From an uncultured Bacteroidales bacterium (lineage in GTDB: Bacteria > Bacteroidota > Bacteroidia > Bacteroidales > UBA932), in contig CAMYAE010000028.1 of assembly GCA_947253655.1 (NCBI GenBank), positions 1 to 25,322 of the forward strand: 25,322 nucleotides of DNA. Reading direction: 5' to 3'. Below, one piece after another: positions 7,706 to 15,867 of this stretch. How positions within the stretch are numbered: the stretch's first letter is position 1; each line of letters starts with the position of its first letter. Below the pieces are notes generated by a model, which saw nothing but the letters and a program-made list of their open reading frames with translations, was not told where the DNA came from and made no database searches. A program made the position numbers and the translations under genes.

Positions 7706-8836
7706 ATGAAAATATATATTGTCGGCACAGCATATCCGTACAGGGGAGGAATGGCAGCGTTCAATGAGCGTCTTGCCCATCAGTTCGCAAAAGAAGGACA
7801 CGAAGTCGAAATCTGGACATTCACCTTGCAGTACCCCTCTTTCCTCTTTCCGGGCAAGACTCAGTACACCAACGGCAAAGCCCCGGACGGGCTTAGAATA
7901 TTCAGGAAAATTAATTCGATCAACCCATTCAACTGGCTGAAAGTAGGACGGGAGCTTGGCAAGAAACATCCCGACCTTGTTGTAATGAAGTTCTGGCTCC
8001 CCTTCATGGCTCCCTGTCTTGGCACAATCGCAAGAATAATACGCAGAAACGGCAAGACAAAGGTAGTTTCCACGCTTGACAATGTTATTCCCCATGAAAG
8101 ACGTATAGGGGACATTCCTTTGGTCAAATATTTTCTGAATTCTATTGACGGCTCTGTAGTCATGTCGCATTCGGTAATATCCGAAGTGGAATCAATAGAC
8201 AGCAAGCACCCTAAGATATTCAGCCCCCACCCCCTTTACGACCATTTCGGCACCAAGACAAGCAGGGAAGACGCACTGAAAGCCATAGGCCTGCCAGAAG
8301 ACAAAAGATATATGTTGTTCTTCGGATTTATCAGGGACTATAAAGGTCTGGAACTGCTGATGAGGGCTTTTACGGACAATCGCCTGAAAAACAACAATAT
8401 AGAGTTAATAGTTGCAGGAGAATTCTACAACAATGCCGACAAATACTTCAGGCTTGAAGAGGAATTGGGGCTTAAAGGGAAAATCAGATGGTTTTCCGAT
8501 TTCATACCCGATGACAGGGTCAGATATTTCTTCTGCGCAGCTGATATTATCGTTCAGCCATATATTTCAGCCACACAAAGCGGTGTAACCCAGATTGGCT
8601 ACCACTTCGAGAAACCTATGCTGGTGACGGATGTGGGCGGCCTCGCCGAAATGATACCTGACGGGAAAGCCGGTTATGTGGTAAGGCCGGAAGCCGGAGC
8701 GGTTGCTGAAGCCCTTGCGGATTTCTTTGGAAACGAAAGACTTGGCAGTTTCGACGATGGGCTGAAAGAGGAAAAACAAAAATACGGCTGGTCAAAGATG
8801 ACAGAGGCTTTGATAAGGGTTGCAGGCAATAAATAA
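7706..8836 (+). CDS. Glycosyltransferase family 4 protein
   Basis: 376 residues with a GT-B layout. The N-terminal Rossmann-like half begins MKIYIVGTAYPYRGGMAAFN, with the glycine-rich loop that binds the acceptor side. The C-terminal half has LFFGFIRDYKGLELLM and ends in QSGVTQIGYHFEKPMLVTDVGGLAE, the nucleotide-sugar site. The usual E-x7-E pair is altered: the second Glu (VGGLAE) is present, and the first position appears to be replaced by a Gln/Ser-rich segment. There is no signal peptide or membrane segment, so I expect a cytoplasmic enzyme acting at the inner face of the membrane; donor and acceptor are unknown. The start at ATG 7706 gives a clean family N-terminus; longer in-frame readings run into the peptidase gene. 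It sits between the peptidase gene (16 bases) and the CDF gene (6 bases). Confidence 0.9.
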   Translation: MKIYIVGTAYPYRGGMAAFNERLAHQFAKEGHEVEIWTFTLQYPSFLFPGKTQYTNGKAPDGLRIFRKINSINPFNWLKVGRELGKKHPDLVVMKFWLPFMAPCLGTIARIIRRNGKTKVVSTLDNVIPHERRIGDIPLVKYFLNSIDGSVVMSHSVISEVESIDSKHPKIFSPHPLYDHFGTKTSREDALKAIGLPEDKRYMLFFGFIRDYKGLELLMRAFTDNRLKNNNIELIVAGEFYNNADKYFRLEEELGLKGKIRWFSDFIPDDRVRYFFCAADIIVQPYISATQSGVTQIGYHFEKPMLVTDVGGLAEMIPDGKAGYVVRPEAGAVAEALADFFGNERLGSFDDGLKEEKQKYGWSKMTEALIRVAGNK

Positions 8837-8842
8837 TAGTTT

Positions 8843-9973
8843 ATGTCCAAAGCAAGAAAGAGAGAGTCCAGAATTGTCAGGGCAAGCATCATCGGGATCA
8901 TAGCCAATGTTCTGTTATCCTCATTCAAGGCTGTAATCGGTATGGTTTCCGGCTCCATAGCTATTGTACTTGACGCTATCAACAACCTTACGGACACGCT
9001 TTCGGCCATCCTCACCATATTCGGAATGCGGCTCGCAAGCAAGCCGGCAGACAAAAAACATCCTTTCGGGCACGGCAGATACGAGTATCTGACCACTATT
9101 GCCGTCTCTTTTGTTATCATTGCCGCAGGAGTGATGTCTTTTGTGCAATCCGTGCAGAAACTCGACAGGCCTGAGCCCTCGGAATACAAATGGTTCAGCC
9201 TCGTTGTCCTGTCAATAGCCATAATGGTAAAAATAGCATTGTCAATGTATTATCACCGTATAGGCAAGGAGGTCAGGTCAGAAACCCTCACAGCCACCGG
9301 GGCGGATGCAGGCTTTGATGCAATAATAACATCCGCCACTCTCTTAGCGGCTATTGCCACAATGCTTTTCGGGCCGGGTGTAGCATGGTTAGACGGGGCA
9401 CTCGGCCTGCTTATCTCGCTTGTCATTGTAAAGACCGGTATCGGAATGGCCCTGTCTCCACTGAACCAGCTTCTTGGTGTGCGGGTAGATGCCGAAAAGG
9501 TAATTGAAATCCAAAAAGATATTTCCGCCTACGATGCTGTGCTTGGTGTCTACGATATGATGCTTCACAACTACGGACCTGAAAACATGATAGGCTCGGT
9601 AAGCATTGAAGTTATTGACACGATGACGGCTCACGAAATATTCGACCTTACAAGGAAAATCCAGAAAGACATATTAAAAAAATACGGCATCTATTTCACG
9701 ATAGGAATTTATGCACAAAACAGTGCCGGCACAGTTGTCAGCAAGATGTACAGCCATATCATGGAACTTCTGCACGAAGAGCCGGAAGTCATTCAGGTAC
9801 ACGGGCTTTACATAGACCATACCGACAAGACAATCTCGTTCGACACGGTCATGGATTTCAGTGTAAAGGATATGTCAAAGGCAAGGAAAGCCCTTGCCTT
9901 GAAAATAGAAAAGGCCTACCCCGACTATACAGTTGACAATGTGGTGGACCTGGATTATTCTACATCGGAATAA
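8843..9973 (+). CDS. Cation diffusion facilitator (CDF) family transporter, probable Mn(II) type
   Basis: 376 residues. It has about six transmembrane segments within the first 215 residues, then a C-terminal cytoplasmic domain of about 160 residues. The family motif between TM2 and TM3, KKHPFGHGRYEYL, is present. The transport site reads Asn47 and Asp51 in TM2 (NNLTD) with Asp155 and Asp159 in TM5 (DAGFD). An N-D-D-D set is the pattern described for MntE-type manganese exporters, whereas zinc exporters have His in this site. I infer proton-coupled export of Mn(II), perhaps Fe(II). The cytoplasmic domain is longer than in YiiP and ends in DYTVDNVVDLDY. It lies 6 bases after the glycosyltransferase, and the nicotinamidase reading frame opens right at its stop codon. 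Confidence 0.9.
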   Translation: MSKARKRESRIVRASIIGIIANVLLSSFKAVIGMVSGSIAIVLDAINNLTDTLSAILTIFGMRLASKPADKKHPFGHGRYEYLTTIAVSFVIIAAGVMSFVQSVQKLDRPEPSEYKWFSLVVLSIAIMVKIALSMYYHRIGKEVRSETLTATGADAGFDAIITSATLLAAIATMLFGPGVAWLDGALGLLISLVIVKTGIGMALSPLNQLLGVRVDAEKVIEIQKDISAYDAVLGVYDMMLHNYGPENMIGSVSIEVIDTMTAHEIFDLTRKIQKDILKKYGIYFTIGIYAQNSAGTVVSKMYSHIMELLHEEPEVIQVHGLYIDHTDKTISFDTVMDFSVKDMSKARKALALKIEKAYPDYTVDNVVDLDYSTSE

Positions 9974-9994
9974 ATGTTTATTAAAGATAATTTT

Positions 9995-10579
9995 ATGAAA
10001 GATTCGGCACTGGTTGTTGTGGATATGCTCCACGATTTTATCGACGGCACGATGGCCTGCAAAAATGCAAACGAGGCTGTAGCAGAGACTATGACATTTA
10101 TTGAAAAGCAGACGGCAGGCACGGAGGAAGAAAAGGATGTCATACAGGCCCGTTTTCCCATTCTGTTCATAAGGGATTTCCACCCTGCAGACCATTCATC
10201 TTTTGCTGACAATGGAGGTCTTTGGCCGGCACATTGCGTCCAAGGCACTCACGGAGCCGAAATTGCTGAGCAGCTTGCACAGTACGCATCCGAAGAGTTT
10301 ACCTTTTTCAAAGGATATGAAAAGGAAAAAGAGCAATATAGTGGTTTTGAAGCCATAAATGAAGCCGGCCAAAGCCTGAATGATGTCCTTGACATTATGG
10401 ATATCAAAAATGTATTTGTCTGCGGAATAGCCACTGAATATTGCGTAAAGAACACATGTATTGACCTTCTGAAAGCCGGCTACACCGTCTGGCTGCTCAA
10501 AGACTGCCTCGGCTATGTAGATTATGAAGACCACCTGAAAGCCCTTCAGGAAATGCAAGCTGCCGGCATCAGACTATAG
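9995..10579 (+). CDS. pncA: Nicotinamidase (isochorismatase-like cysteine hydrolase)
   Basis: 194 residues. Converts nicotinamide to nicotinic acid and ammonia in the NAD salvage (Preiss-Handler) route. The catalytic triad is visible: Asp10 in VVVDMLHDF, Lys106 in FFKGYEK and Cys150 in GIATEYCVKNT. The metal site Asp61, His63 and His80 is present in RDFHPADH and WPAHCVQGTHGAE, the latter being a signature that separates nicotinamidases from other isochorismatase-fold enzymes. An earlier ATG at 9974, directly after the CDF stop, would add seven residues; I prefer 9995 because family members begin just before the first strand. It is the last gene of the plus-strand run, and its final 11 bases overlap the end of the convergent DUF6377 gene. 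Confidence 0.92.
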   Translation: MKDSALVVVDMLHDFIDGTMACKNANEAVAETMTFIEKQTAGTEEEKDVIQARFPILFIRDFHPADHSSFADNGGLWPAHCVQGTHGAEIAEQLAQYASEEFTFFKGYEKEKEQYSGFEAINEAGQSLNDVLDIMDIKNVFVCGIATEYCVKNTCIDLLKAGYTVWLLKDCLGYVDYEDHLKALQEMQAAGIRL

Positions 10580-12206
10580 CCTTCACGGCCTCTTCAAAAC
10601 GGTCCCTGTCGCCTTTGGCCTTGTTCTTAATCTTCGCACGATAATTATAGATAGTATTTGAAGAATAATGCAACAAGGAGGCTATCTTGCTGGAATCGTT
10701 GATACCGAGCTTGATTAAAGCGAAAATACGCAGTTCCGGAGACAGTATATCATTGCCTTTCGGGAATATCGCCTCCCCTTCCACAAGAAGTTCGTTGAAT
10801 TTTTCCACAAATCCCGGATAAAGCTTCACAAAAGTCTCATCGAACATCTTATAGAACCGTTGTATGTCGTCATCAATCGGAGGCAGAGCCTCTATCTCGT
10901 CTACGAGATATTTCTCGTTTCCCCTCCTTATATATTTCAATACATGATTCTTGTACTGACGATTCTCATTGATGTTTTCGGACAAGATGCTCAAAAACAG
11001 GGCGATGTATTCCTGCTTAACGGTATCTGTCTCTTTCAAACTCTCGTTCAGCCTGTGAAGTCTGCTGTTAATATTTTCGAGTTCAATGTTTCTTCTCTCA
11101 ATTTCGGAATATGACTCCTCAAGTTTTGCCCTTGTTCTTACAAGGATCCTATGCCTGCGTATAAGTACAGCCGTCACAAAAACAAGCAAGGCCAATAGGG
11201 CACTGGTAACCACTACAGACGCTTTCATTATGTTCTTCTGACGCCCGGCCTTTTCCACATAAGCCTTCTCCAGTTCAGGGAAAAAACGGACAATCTGCCA
11301 CGGCCTCAGTTTGCCGTTAAAGAAAAGGGCATCCGGCAGACAAAAATCAGCGGTATAATGAAAAGCACGATCTACATCACCGATTTCAAACAATAGGCGG
11401 GAAAGATCAATCAACGAAGCATAATCTTTTGTGGCACACATAACATCGGCGATAGCTGACTTCGCCATCCAGTTTAGCTTCTCTTTGTCCGACTCCATGG
11501 CAATGGAATAGAAATAGCAAGCCTTGGCGTAATCATGAGAATTTAGCGGGGACACAACTACCATGCTGTCAAGATATGACAGCCGCAACTCCCGGTCTCC
11601 GTTATCCATTGAGAGTTCGCTCATAAGTTCATAATACTTGAACGATTGAGGCTCGACATATTTAAGAAGAGAATCCCTGTAACTAACTCTCTGAATGTAC
11701 ATATCGTGCTGGACGGCTTTATTCTGGTAGTATGACATAAGTTCTCCTGCAAAGGTATGGCAGGCATCAAAGTACAGAATCCTGAGATGCTCAGGTATCT
11801 TAACCTTGCTGTATGTTGTCAATATATCCGAAGCTTCGATATGGTAGCCGGTCATAATATATTCATGGGCAATCAGCAGGTCAGTCTCGATTTTCTTTTC
11901 CGTATCCCCAAGCATTTCAGCAATCTTCTGGTTCTCTGACAAATAGAATAAGGTAGAATCGAGACTGTAAGCCACATATTCCTCCGCAAGCTTCCGGTTG
12001 ATTTCATAGGCATGAGCAGGCTCAGTGTCCTTTCCCTTGAGTTGTTTCAGCACATCCGCCCTTTGACGGAAATAATTGTCATAGGTTTCATTTTTCTTCA
12101 GCACCTCGTCGAGTTCATTAAGCACCTTCTCATGTATGCTATCAGACGAACAGGCAGCTAAAAATATAGCGGTAAGACATAACAGGGTTTGGCGAGACCT
12201 CAACAT
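10569..12206 (-). CDS. DUF6377-type transmembrane regulator with C-terminal helix-turn-helix
   Basis: 545 residues. An N-terminal signal segment ends in FLAACSSD (Cys19). Then come about 300 helical residues with TPR-like spacing, presumably periplasmic. A single transmembrane helix follows at about 327-349 and a coiled coil at about 352-395. The C-terminal region at about 488-530, LSPELRIFALIKLGIN..KIASLL..SSNTIYNYR, has the layout of a LuxR-type helix-turn-helix. This matches DUF6377 proteins, found in Bacteroidota and often beside SusC/SusD genes. I infer a one-component sensor that detects an envelope signal and binds DNA from the membrane, most likely controlling the adjacent glycan locus. 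It follows that locus on the same strand after a terminator, with about 105 bases between the genes. The lipobox-like cysteine is odd for an inner-membrane protein and may only be part of the signal. Confidence 0.82.
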   Translation of the reverse strand: MLRSRQTLLCLTAIFLAACSSDSIHEKVLNELDEVLKKNETYDNYFRQRADVLKQLKGKDTEPAHAYEINRKLAEEYVAYSLDSTLFYLSENQKIAEMLGDTEKKIETDLLIAHEYIMTGYHIEASDILTTYSKVKIPEHLRILYFDACHTFAGELMSYYQNKAVQHDMYIQRVSYRDSLLKYVEPQSFKYYELMSELSMDNGDRELRLSYLDSMVVVSPLNSHDYAKACYFYSIAMESDKEKLNWMAKSAIADVMCATKDYASLIDLSRLLFEIGDVDRAFHYTADFCLPDALFFNGKLRPWQIVRFFPELEKAYVEKAGRQKNIMKASVVVTSALLALLVFVTAVLIRRHRILVRTRAKLEESYSEIERRNIELENINSRLHRLNESLKETDTVKQEYIALFLSILSENINENRQYKNHVLKYIRRGNEKYLVDEIEALPPIDDDIQRFYKMFDETFVKLYPGFVEKFNELLVEGEAIFPKGNDILSPELRIFALIKLGINDSSKIASLLHYSSNTIYNYRAKIKNKAKGDRDRFEEAVKAIV

Positions 12207-12258
12207 TATACTATAAAAGTTTTACAATTATCATGTAAATATATGAATAAAAATCCAA

Positions 12259-12289
12259 AAGCCGGGATCACAATGAAGTGCCCCGGCTT
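12259..12289 (-). terminator. Rho-independent terminator after the glycan-locus operon
   Basis: On the minus strand an 8-base perfect stem, AAGCCGGG paired with CCCGGCTT, encloses a loop of 15 bases and is followed by TTGGATTTTT. It lies just past the stop of the glycan-binding protein (12313) and before the DUF6377 gene, so the regulator is probably transcribed at least partly on its own. Confidence 0.75.
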
Positions 12290-12312
12290 CTCTTTCAAAT
12301 ATAGAATGTTGT

Positions 12313-14325
12313 CTATTTCTTTACAAGCTCAATAGTCTCGACAGCATCCGATGCGGCCTTGGACAAATCGATCGTAAGCACGTATTTAGCCCCTAACTCA
12401 AGTTTTACATCATCCTTTAGCTCAATGTTATAACTTTTAGTGAGCTTGAGGAGATTTGTTGCTGACGGACCCAACTTGACTGTCGTCGGGCTTCCGAGAA
12501 TCTTTCCGCATTCTCCGCCCCAACCGTCCTGGGCAAAGTATTTTGCAGAGATATAATCAAACCTGAAACGTCCCCCTAAAGTCGTTTCGTCTTTCTCATC
12601 AACCGCCGTTCCGGTAAGTTGGAAGACCATATCGCGGACTTCGGCCATACTGAAAGCCGACCCCGGATTGAACGCGAACTGACCGGTCTTCATTATCGGA
12701 CTTGCCAATCCCCAGCCCATCATCCAAAGTCCGTGTTCTGCAATAGTGGCTTCGTTTTCAGAATCCTTCATCCTCTTAAACTCAGCATATTTTCCGTCTA
12801 AATGCATGACCACCTTATATTTGCCGCTCATTGCATTGAACTTCAATGAAAAGCCCTCAAGTCGCAGATAGTCAGGGTCAAGCCACCATGTCTCAAGGCC
12901 TTTTAATTCCCCTGTCATGGCCAAATCGGCATCTTTTGCTATATCCAATACGGCAGCATATACAGTTGCAGACAACTTAGTCGCCTGAACACCATTAATG
13001 AATATGTCAATCCCGGATACAGGCACCTCCGTTTCAAAAATATGAAGGGAAGGAGAAGACTTGCCATCGGAGAAATCGACCTCTATGGCGTATGCCTTTC
13101 CTGAAAAAAGCTGTTTATCTTTTATATTCTCTATATTCCCCGAATCCGTTACCTTGAAAAGTCCCGTCTCGTCATTGAAGGAAGAGTAAGAGGCAACCTC
13201 TCCGCCCCATCCTTTCTGGTGAAATACCTTTACGGAGAAGTCCTTGACGGCTATTGAAGATCCCGCAACTAATGTTATCCTATAGACTTTTGGGGACTGC
13301 TGGGATAGACAATATGCCCCCTCGTCAGTATTCCAATTCGGACCTATTATAGGCTTGCCGAATGCACCGCCAATCATCCAGACGGCACCGGTGCCGTCAT
13401 CTGCCAATTTAGCCGTATTTTCATTGTCAGCCATAGCCTCCACCCTTATGAACTTTTTGGCAAAGTCCAATGAAAGTCGGTATAGCCCGTCAATCGCCTT
13501 GAAAGTAATGACATTATCCGCAGAGACGTCGAAAAAGTCAAAATCCAGATCCCAATTCAGGATATCTTCCACGGCGTTGAATTTCAAGACGGAGCCCTGA
13601 AGAAGACTTAAAGTCTGCACCGGAGATGCTTTTCCTGCTTGGATTTCTATTTTACCGAACGGTGAAGCTGTAAGGTTTAACAGATCCACCGATATGGTAT
13701 AGACACCTGATTTCACGGCGGAGAATGGGATTTCGGTCTCCGAATCGGCTGAAACCTTAGAGCCGTCCCAGCCTATTTTAATCACGTCTCCCGCATCATT
13801 TACGGAAGGAGTTTCTATTATGGCTGAAGCATCGGCAGGGAAAGAAGCGTTTATGGAATATTTATAATCCCCTATCCTGTTCATCTTGTACGTCTTTCCT
13901 CCGACAATCAGATTGAGATAATCGAAATCAGGTCTCGAAACAGCAACCTCAACCGTCTTTTCAGTAAGTCCCAAACCTGTATTCTGAGCAACGAATTCCA
14001 ATGTGGCCGTTCCGTTGGGTATCTCGGCTAAAAGTGGCACACGTATAAAATCGACATATTGCCCGTACTCCTTTGTCCTTATCACTTTCTCACTTACCAC
14101 TGTCTCGTCAAACATCAATTTGACTTTAAGTGTGGAAAGAGGAAAATCGTCTTTCAGGTCAACGGTAAAATTGATTTTGCCACCCATATAGGCCGCATCA
14201 TCAAAAGACGCTAAAGTCATATCCGGTCCCTTGTCCGTAAATTTCACGTCAGGGACATCTTCTTTGCATCCCATAAGCCCCATAAAGGCTACGGCTATTG
14301 CTACAATTTTATATAATTTTCTCAT
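12313..14325 (-). CDS. SusE/F-position surface glycan-binding lipoprotein with duplicated modules
   Basis: 670 residues. The signal peptide ends in GLMGC (Cys20), followed by Lys-Glu-Asp, consistent with an exposed lipoprotein. An N-terminal Ig-like region (about 30-130) leads to two related modules. Module 1 (about 240-430) and module 2 (about 440-665) share FKAIDGLYRL / FNAMSGKYKV, DNENTAKLADDG / DSENEATIAEHG, VWMIGG / LWMMGW and QKGWGGE / QDGWGGE. The domain order recalls the DUF5016, DUF5125 and DUF5121 families seen in Bacteroidota glycan loci; I make that assignment from memory of the pattern. Its position after SusC, SusD and the glycosidase is where surface glycan-binding proteins are encoded. 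The exposed Trp residues of the repeated motifs are candidates for sugar stacking. It starts 13 bases after the glycosidase gene. Confidence 0.85.
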   Translation of the reverse strand: MRKLYKIVAIAVAFMGLMGCKEDVPDVKFTDKGPDMTLASFDDAAYMGGKINFTVDLKDDFPLSTLKVKLMFDETVVSEKVIRTKEYGQYVDFIRVPLLAEIPNGTATLEFVAQNTGLGLTEKTVEVAVSRPDFDYLNLIVGGKTYKMNRIGDYKYSINASFPADASAIIETPSVNDAGDVIKIGWDGSKVSADSETEIPFSAVKSGVYTISVDLLNLTASPFGKIEIQAGKASPVQTLSLLQGSVLKFNAVEDILNWDLDFDFFDVSADNVITFKAIDGLYRLSLDFAKKFIRVEAMADNENTAKLADDGTGAVWMIGGAFGKPIIGPNWNTDEGAYCLSQQSPKVYRITLVAGSSIAVKDFSVKVFHQKGWGGEVASYSSFNDETGLFKVTDSGNIENIKDKQLFSGKAYAIEVDFSDGKSSPSLHIFETEVPVSGIDIFINGVQATKLSATVYAAVLDIAKDADLAMTGELKGLETWWLDPDYLRLEGFSLKFNAMSGKYKVVMHLDGKYAEFKRMKDSENEATIAEHGLWMMGWGLASPIMKTGQFAFNPGSAFSMAEVRDMVFQLTGTAVDEKDETTLGGRFRFDYISAKYFAQDGWGGECGKILGSPTTVKLGPSATNLLKLTKSYNIELKDDVKLELGAKYVLTIDLSKAASDAVETIELVKK

Positions 14326-14338
14326 ATTATCATATATT

Positions 14339-15865
14339 TTAATCTTTCCATTTCAATGACACAACCGATTTTGCCGGCACTGTATACCTGACGGAATGCA
14401 AAGCGGTCAGGAATACGAACTGCTGTTCTTCCGGATTTTCATTCAGTATAACAACCCCGAAAGAGCCGTCAGTATTTCTATATGCCTGATAAGTAATGCC
14501 TTGCTTGGTAAAACCCTTGGTGCCTATTCTAATGGCACCCGGCCTTATAACCTTGGAGCAATGGGCAAAGTCATAGAACTGACTGTAATAGTCCACCGTC
14601 TTATAGTCGGAGGACATTATTGTAGCTGCTCCGAAACAAGTCATACATGAGCCGTTGGCATTTGTATATGGCCCTTTCTTGTCATCCAGCATAATGTTCC
14701 AGAAAGTCACCCCCTTACCTCCACGGGCAAGAGTACCGAGCATTATATCCCTGAAGTCATTAATCAGACAGCTTGCAAACGAATAGTTCCATGTGCCGAT
14801 AGAAGCCTCTGTGAAATAGATTTCCTTTTCAGGAGCTCCAGCTTGGATTTTATCCAGTTCAGAGACATGTCCCCCGTAATTATGCCAAGCGGAGCCTGCA
14901 ATATATTTGGAAGCTTCAGGATCAGCATAGACCTTGAGAGGATATTCATTCTGGTCCGACTTATTGTCATAATTATAGTTATGGTCAAATATCAGAATTT
15001 TCGTTTTCAGTCCGGCTTTCTTCATAGACGGGCCCAATGCGGTCTTGACAAAATCCCGGCAATCCTGCCACGGCATAAGCATAGACATTGAGTTTCCGGC
15101 GTTAAGAGGCTCGTTCTGAGGCGTTACTGCATAAATGTCAATGCCTTGGGACTGCATATATTGAATCCACTTTACAAAGTAATCGGCATAATCCTGATAA
15201 TGTTTCGGATTGAGCCGGCCGCCTGTCCAGCTGTAGTGAGAGGTGATCCTTCTCGCATCCTGTTTCATCCACCTGGGCGCTGTCCAAGGAGAGCCTATGA
15301 GCATAAGAGCAGGATTTATCTCAAGAATTTCTTTCAAAACAGGCACTACGTATTTCACGTCCATAGGATGAGGAGCAAAATTGTCAATGCCCTCTTTATC
15401 GCACCATGTGAAACGTCCATCGGAAGATAAACCTGATTCACCATAATCCCAAGTAAAATCAGAGCCACCGATGCATATACGCACCAAGGACGAGCCCGCT
15501 CCCTCGGTAGGAGAAAAGATCTTTTTTAGGAAAGCTGTCCTGCTTTCCTTATTCATCTTTTGCAGCAGATAGCATGATGAAACCGTAACGGCAGCCCCGA
15601 ATCCGTCCACAGTCTGGAACTCTTCGTCTGTAAACCGCACTACGTATGGAGACATCGTCGCCGTCTTGCCGAAAGAAAGCCTCTCCTCTGCAAAGAGCTT
15701 GGTCTTGTCTGCCTTAGTCACATAAGCGTAGGCATCGGCAGCCACAACAGGCGGCTCGATAGGATCAATTACATCACCTCCTCCGCTCTTGCCTCCCGCC
15801 TTTTGACTACATGCACAGCCACAGGTAAGAAGACATAATAGTAGGTATTTTATAGATGTATTCAT
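14339..15865 (-). CDS. GH30 family beta-glycosidase (candidate endo-beta-1,6-glucanase), lipoprotein
   Basis: 508 residues. A retaining glycoside hydrolase with a (beta/alpha)8 barrel and a C-terminal beta domain that closes on the N-terminus. Landmarks: VDGFGAAVT near the start of the catalytic part, GSPWTAPRWMK, the acid/base Glu252 in TPQNEPL and the nucleophile Glu353 in YFTEASIGTW. The end, after VIRPGAIRIG, is the usual GH30 beta sandwich. The N-terminus is a signal peptide with several cysteines (Cys15, 17, 19) and a Gly/Ser-rich linker, so I expect a lipoprotein, possibly surface-exposed. GH30 includes beta-1,6-glucanases, glucosylceramidases and xylan-active enzymes; glucan is favoured by the locus layout, not proven. 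ATG 15865 lies 2 bases after the SusD stop. A longer in-frame reading would overlap the SusD gene by about 100 bases and put 35 residues before the signal peptide. Confidence 0.9.
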   Translation of the reverse strand: MNTSIKYLLLCLLTCGCACSQKAGGKSGGGDVIDPIEPPVVAADAYAYVTKADKTKLFAEERLSFGKTATMSPYVVRFTDEEFQTVDGFGAAVTVSSCYLLQKMNKESRTAFLKKIFSPTEGAGSSLVRICIGGSDFTWDYGESGLSSDGRFTWCDKEGIDNFAPHPMDVKYVVPVLKEILEINPALMLIGSPWTAPRWMKQDARRITSHYSWTGGRLNPKHYQDYADYFVKWIQYMQSQGIDIYAVTPQNEPLNAGNSMSMLMPWQDCRDFVKTALGPSMKKAGLKTKILIFDHNYNYDNKSDQNEYPLKVYADPEASKYIAGSAWHNYGGHVSELDKIQAGAPEKEIYFTEASIGTWNYSFASCLINDFRDIMLGTLARGGKGVTFWNIMLDDKKGPYTNANGSCMTCFGAATIMSSDYKTVDYYSQFYDFAHCSKVIRPGAIRIGTKGFTKQGITYQAYRNTDGSFGVVILNENPEEQQFVFLTALHSVRYTVPAKSVVSLKWKD

Positions 15866-15867
15866 AA

